From the NCBI RefSeq assembly GCF_025989125.1, contig NZ_JAPDNR010000001.1, positions 2,028,301 through 2,092,300 on the forward strand: a DNA stretch of 64,000 nt, written 5' to 3'. The translations under genes were made by a program, and so were the position numbers. Source of the stretch: Chitinophaga nivalis (GTDB taxonomy: Bacteria; Bacteroidota; Bacteroidia; Chitinophagales; Chitinophagaceae). The notes beneath the pieces were generated by a model. It saw nothing but the letters and a program-made list of their open reading frames with translations. It was not told the origin of the DNA and ran no database searches. Shown piece by piece: positions 61,598 to 64,000 of the stretch. Every line of letters starts with the position of its first letter. Positions within the stretch are counted from its first letter, which is position 1.

Positions 61598-62623
61598 ATG
61601 AAGATCGTCGCCTTTATAAAGCAGTTTAAATTTTATCTATGGGTAGGGTTAGCTTATCTGTTTCTGATGATGCTGGGTATGCTATCAGAAGGGACCGATA
61701 ATTTTGCCGTAAGGCTAGTCAATCAATCCTGGCAGGCAATTTATATAGTGGGTATCAACTACTTATTTTTTGAGCATATCCTACCGCAGTTATCGCGGAA
61801 GCGACTGGGGCGCTCCTTTTTACTGTTGGCGGGTCAGATTTTTTTGTCATCTTTCGGACTGTATATGTGGCGACAGGTCGGGATTCAGTTACACGTGCAT
61901 ACCCCGCTACCCAATCCGCCGGATGTAGGCGATCACTTCGGATCTGCTTTAGGCTCCTTTTTCTTTTTTGGTATCATCCGGAATTTTTACAATTATACCA
62001 TACTCCGACAAACAGCCCAGCAACTGCGGATAGAGAAACAGGCCGCAGAATTAAACTACCTGAAGTCACAGACCAATCCGCACTTTTTGTTTAATACACT
62101 AAATAATATATACTCCCTGGCAAGAGATAAGTCGGATCTGGCGCCTGAATCTATTTTGCGGCTGTCGAAGATCTTGCGCTTTATGCTGTATGAAACCAGC
62201 GGAAGGTATATTGCGATAGAAGAAGAATTGAAGATCATAGATGACTACATTGCCCTGGAAAAATTGCGCTACGACGACTCCCTGCGGGTGAGCTTTCATC
62301 ATAATATAGAAGATCGCAAACAGGCGTTGCCACCGCTGTTGCTGATGCCCCTGGTGGAAAATGCATTTAAACATGGGGTATCCGAGACGAGGAATCAGCC
62401 ATTTGTGGATATTCACCTGTCGGTAAACCAGCGGCAATTAACCTTTTATGTGAAAAATTCTACCGAATCATTTCCCGGAGAAAAAGCGGTAAGAGAAAAT
62501 ATTGGCCTTTCCAATCTAAGGCGTCAGCTGGAATTGCTTTACACGGATTTCAGTCTGACGGTTCAGCCGGATACGGGGGTGTTTACAGTTACTTTAAATA
62601 TCAATCTTGCCAGTCATGTCTAA
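61598..62623 (+). CDS. LytS-type (His_kinase family) sensor kinase
   Basis: 341 residues from the ATG at 61598 (MKIVAFIKQFKFYLW); an ATG at 61511 would add 29 residues without family character, so the shorter start is preferred. Four membrane helices in the N-terminal ~125 residues, then the PF06580 signature LKSQTNPHFLFNTLNNIYSLA with the phosphoacceptor His, and an ATPase end with LLMPLVENAFKHGV and GLSNLRRQLELLY. The response regulator gene overlaps it by 8 nt, giving a LytS/LytTR pair. Confidence 0.9.
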   Translation: MKIVAFIKQFKFYLWVGLAYLFLMMLGMLSEGTDNFAVRLVNQSWQAIYIVGINYLFFEHILPQLSRKRLGRSFLLLAGQIFLSSFGLYMWRQVGIQLHVHTPLPNPPDVGDHFGSALGSFFFFGIIRNFYNYTILRQTAQQLRIEKQAAELNYLKSQTNPHFLFNTLNNIYSLARDKSDLAPESILRLSKILRFMLYETSGRYIAIEEELKIIDDYIALEKLRYDDSLRVSFHHNIEDRKQALPPLLLMPLVENAFKHGVSETRNQPFVDIHLSVNQRQLTFYVKNSTESFPGEKAVRENIGLSNLRRQLELLYTDFSLTVQPDTGVFTVTLNINLASHV

Positions 62624-63308
62624 GATAAAATGTATTTTAATTGAAGATGAACCTTTGGCGGCGAAGGTGCTATCAGACTATATTTCGGAGGTGCCGTTCC
62701 TGGAACTGCAAGGCAAGTTTAAAGATGCTATTCTGGCAACAGATTTTTTACGGACAAACGATACGGATCTTATTTTTTTAGACATTCATCTGCCTAAATT
62801 AAAAGGGATGGCTTTTCTGAAAACACTGACCCATCCGCCGGCCATTATTATTACTACTGCCTACCATCAATACGCGGTAGAAGGTTTTGAGCTAAATGTA
62901 ACAGACTACCTGTTGAAACCATTTGAGTTTGAACGCTTCTTAGTAGCCGTCACCAAAGTGAAAACCGCATATAGCGAAAAACAAGTGCCCCTCGCGCCCG
63001 CAGAAAATAAAGACTACCTGTTTTTAAATGTGGATAAGAAAAAGGTGAAAGTATTATTTGCGGATATTGTTTACATAGAAAGTCAGCGGGAATACATTAA
63101 GATCGTAACAACCAAAAAAGAATACCTGTCAAAAATGAGTACACATGAGATGGAGCGTTTGTTACCCGGTCATCTTTTTAAACGTATTCACCGGTCATTT
63201 ATCGTGTCTGTCAGCAAGATAGAATCCTATACCGCAGAGATGGTGGAAGTAAATGGTGTGGCTATTCCCATTGGACGAGGATACAAAGAGGTGATAGAAA
63301 ATTTATAG
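62616..63308 (+). CDS. LytTR-family response regulator
   Basis: 230 residues from the ATG at 62616; a TTG 9 nt earlier is in frame. Receiver domain with CILIEDEPLAAKVL and phosphoacceptor Asp ~55 in DLIFLDIHLPKLKG, then TDYLLKPFEFERF. The C-terminal LytTR DNA-binding domain (~135-230) contains VYIESQREYIKIVTTKKEYL and FKRIHRSFIVSVSKIES. It overlaps the kinase gene by 8 nt. The target genes are unknown. Confidence 0.93.
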   Translation: MSKIKCILIEDEPLAAKVLSDYISEVPFLELQGKFKDAILATDFLRTNDTDLIFLDIHLPKLKGMAFLKTLTHPPAIIITTAYHQYAVEGFELNVTDYLLKPFEFERFLVAVTKVKTAYSEKQVPLAPAENKDYLFLNVDKKKVKVLFADIVYIESQREYIKIVTTKKEYLSKMSTHEMERLLPGHLFKRIHRSFIVSVSKIESYTAEMVEVNGVAIPIGRGYKEVIENL

Positions 63309-63313
63309 CATGG

Positions 63314-64000
63314 TCAGAGATAGGATTCTGTAAATCCATGTTGTCCCGGGGGAATGATGTTATCCTCGTGGTATTTTTTAGTAGCACGTCCCCAGAGATA
63401 GTAGCCAGACATGAGTGTGCTCAGTCCTGTAATGTATAATTGCAGATCCCGGGTTTCCTTTTCGGAGAGATGCAGTATCTGGCTAAGTACTGGTGTTTCC
63501 TGCGCCAGTGACTGGAAGCGGGTACTCCAGTTATCGATCAGCTGGAGGGTAATTTCCAGTGCCGCTGTTTGAGAACAGTGGTGTAGTTGCTGCAGACATG
63601 CCACAATATTGTGTAGCGTGTCGTTGCGGATTTCCTCTTTTCTGAGAGAATGAATATCATTGGCTGCGTCGATGATATCGCAGGTAAGCGTAATCATTTC
63701 CTGTAAAGTATCGATGGATAAGAGCTCCGGGGAAAGCTCATAATGGCCGGTTCGCTCCAGCATATCAATGGCGATGCGCATAAAGCCGGTTTCCCTGCGT
63801 AATACCAGGAAATCTTCCAGGTTTTCAAAGACAGCAGTTGTGCGGTTATGCTCCACTTCCACCACCATGGCTTTCAGGTAGTTTTCCCATGACAGGCAGT
63901 GTCGTGTATACCAGGAAGGAGTAGCACCTGCACGGTTCCTGGAGAAATAGGCCGCATAGGTCTGTACCAATGGCGAATCAGGAAAATGCAGAACAGGATC
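63314..64000 (-). CDS. Terpene synthase (class I), C-terminal part, cut by window edge
   Basis: The frame is open to the right edge (229 residues visible, reading back to DPVLHFPDSPLV). The second metal-binding (NSE) triad is present as NDIHSLRKE, and the C-terminal RATKKYHED holds the RY-like pair (here RAxKKYH) seen in bacterial sesquiterpene/diterpene cyclases. The visible piece also contains LDFLVLRRETGFMRIAIDML-like helix residues (EDFLVLRRETG), typical of bacterial class I enzymes. The DDxxD motif would lie beyond 64000. The stop faces the LytTR stop (6-nt gap). It probably makes a cyclic terpene; the product cannot be told. Confidence 0.88.
   Translation of the reverse strand, partial: DPVLHFPDSPLVQTYAAYFSRNRAGATPSWYTRHCLSWENYLKAMVVEVEHNRTTAVFENLEDFLVLRRETGFMRIAIDMLERTGHYELSPELLSIDTLQEMITLTCDIIDAANDIHSLRKEEIRNDTLHNIVACLQQLHHCSQTAALEITLQLIDNWSTRFQSLAQETPVLSQILHLSEKETRDLQLYITGLSTLMSGYYLWGRATKKYHEDNIIPPGQHGFTESYL

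Overview
The window looks like chromosomal DNA of a Chitinophaga-like soil Bacteroidota. The evidence is a SusC/SusD pair with its own ECF sigma factor and FecR-type anti-sigma factor, secreted GH18 and GH10 glycoside hydrolases, many lipoproteins and AraC/HxlR/LytTR regulators, several promoters matching the Bacteroidota -7 box TAnnTTTG, and almost no Shine-Dalgarno sequences. The genus is an inference from gene style, not from a marker gene.

Layout. 1-6.9 kb: the tail of a P-loop kinase-like gene with a stand-alone HisG-like gene, a pappalysin-type protease, an SRPBCC protein, hydrolases, two AraC regulators, a 17-residue-repeat secreted protein and a short SDR. 6.9-15.4 kb: a large SF1 helicase, a serine hydrolase, a membrane-anchored unknown, a small peptide gene and a TPR histidine kinase/response regulator pair. 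15.6-20.6 kb: two small Cys-containing proteins, then three co-directional genes (PLD-like/coiled-coil membrane protein, vWA-like lipoprotein, DUF4236-SH3 membrane protein) that look like one uncharacterised membrane system. 20.7-25.8 kb: GH18 with a beta/gamma-crystallin domain, an AraC/NmrA pair and a broken DUF1016 nuclease gene. 25.9-35.1 kb: a nutrient-uptake locus on the minus strand (ECF sigma, FecR, SusC, SusD, DUF1735-type lipoprotein, metzincin).

35.3-40.7 kb is the accessory part: an IS3 OrfA relic, an orphan double-glycine-leader Cys-rich peptide, and a gene-poor AT-rich island ending at an intact tRNA-Asp. The island carries att-like direct repeats. Inside it, a two-gene cassette encodes a candidate aerolysin-like pore-forming protein and a small partner, flanked by 64-bp imperfect inverted repeats. 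I regard this as the most promising undescribed system here.

40.8-54 kb: endonuclease V, a CRP-domain histidine kinase next to a receiver/thioredoxin-reductase-like fusion, an HxlR/DoxX pair with a visible operator, a GH10 xylanase, a nuclease-RecQ-like helicase fusion followed by a coiled-coil membrane protein, and an HxlR/serine hydrolase pair. 54-64 kb: a trimeric-fibre-like secreted protein, a Crp regulator, a MetX-like hydrolase, a TetR gene with repeated operators and a possible leaderless start, an SDR, a class V aminotransferase with a DUF4395 membrane protein, a LytS/LytTR pair, and the C-terminal part of a terpene synthase that runs off the right edge.

No rRNA gene and no CRISPR array was seen. 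The only tRNA found is tRNA-Asp(GTC).
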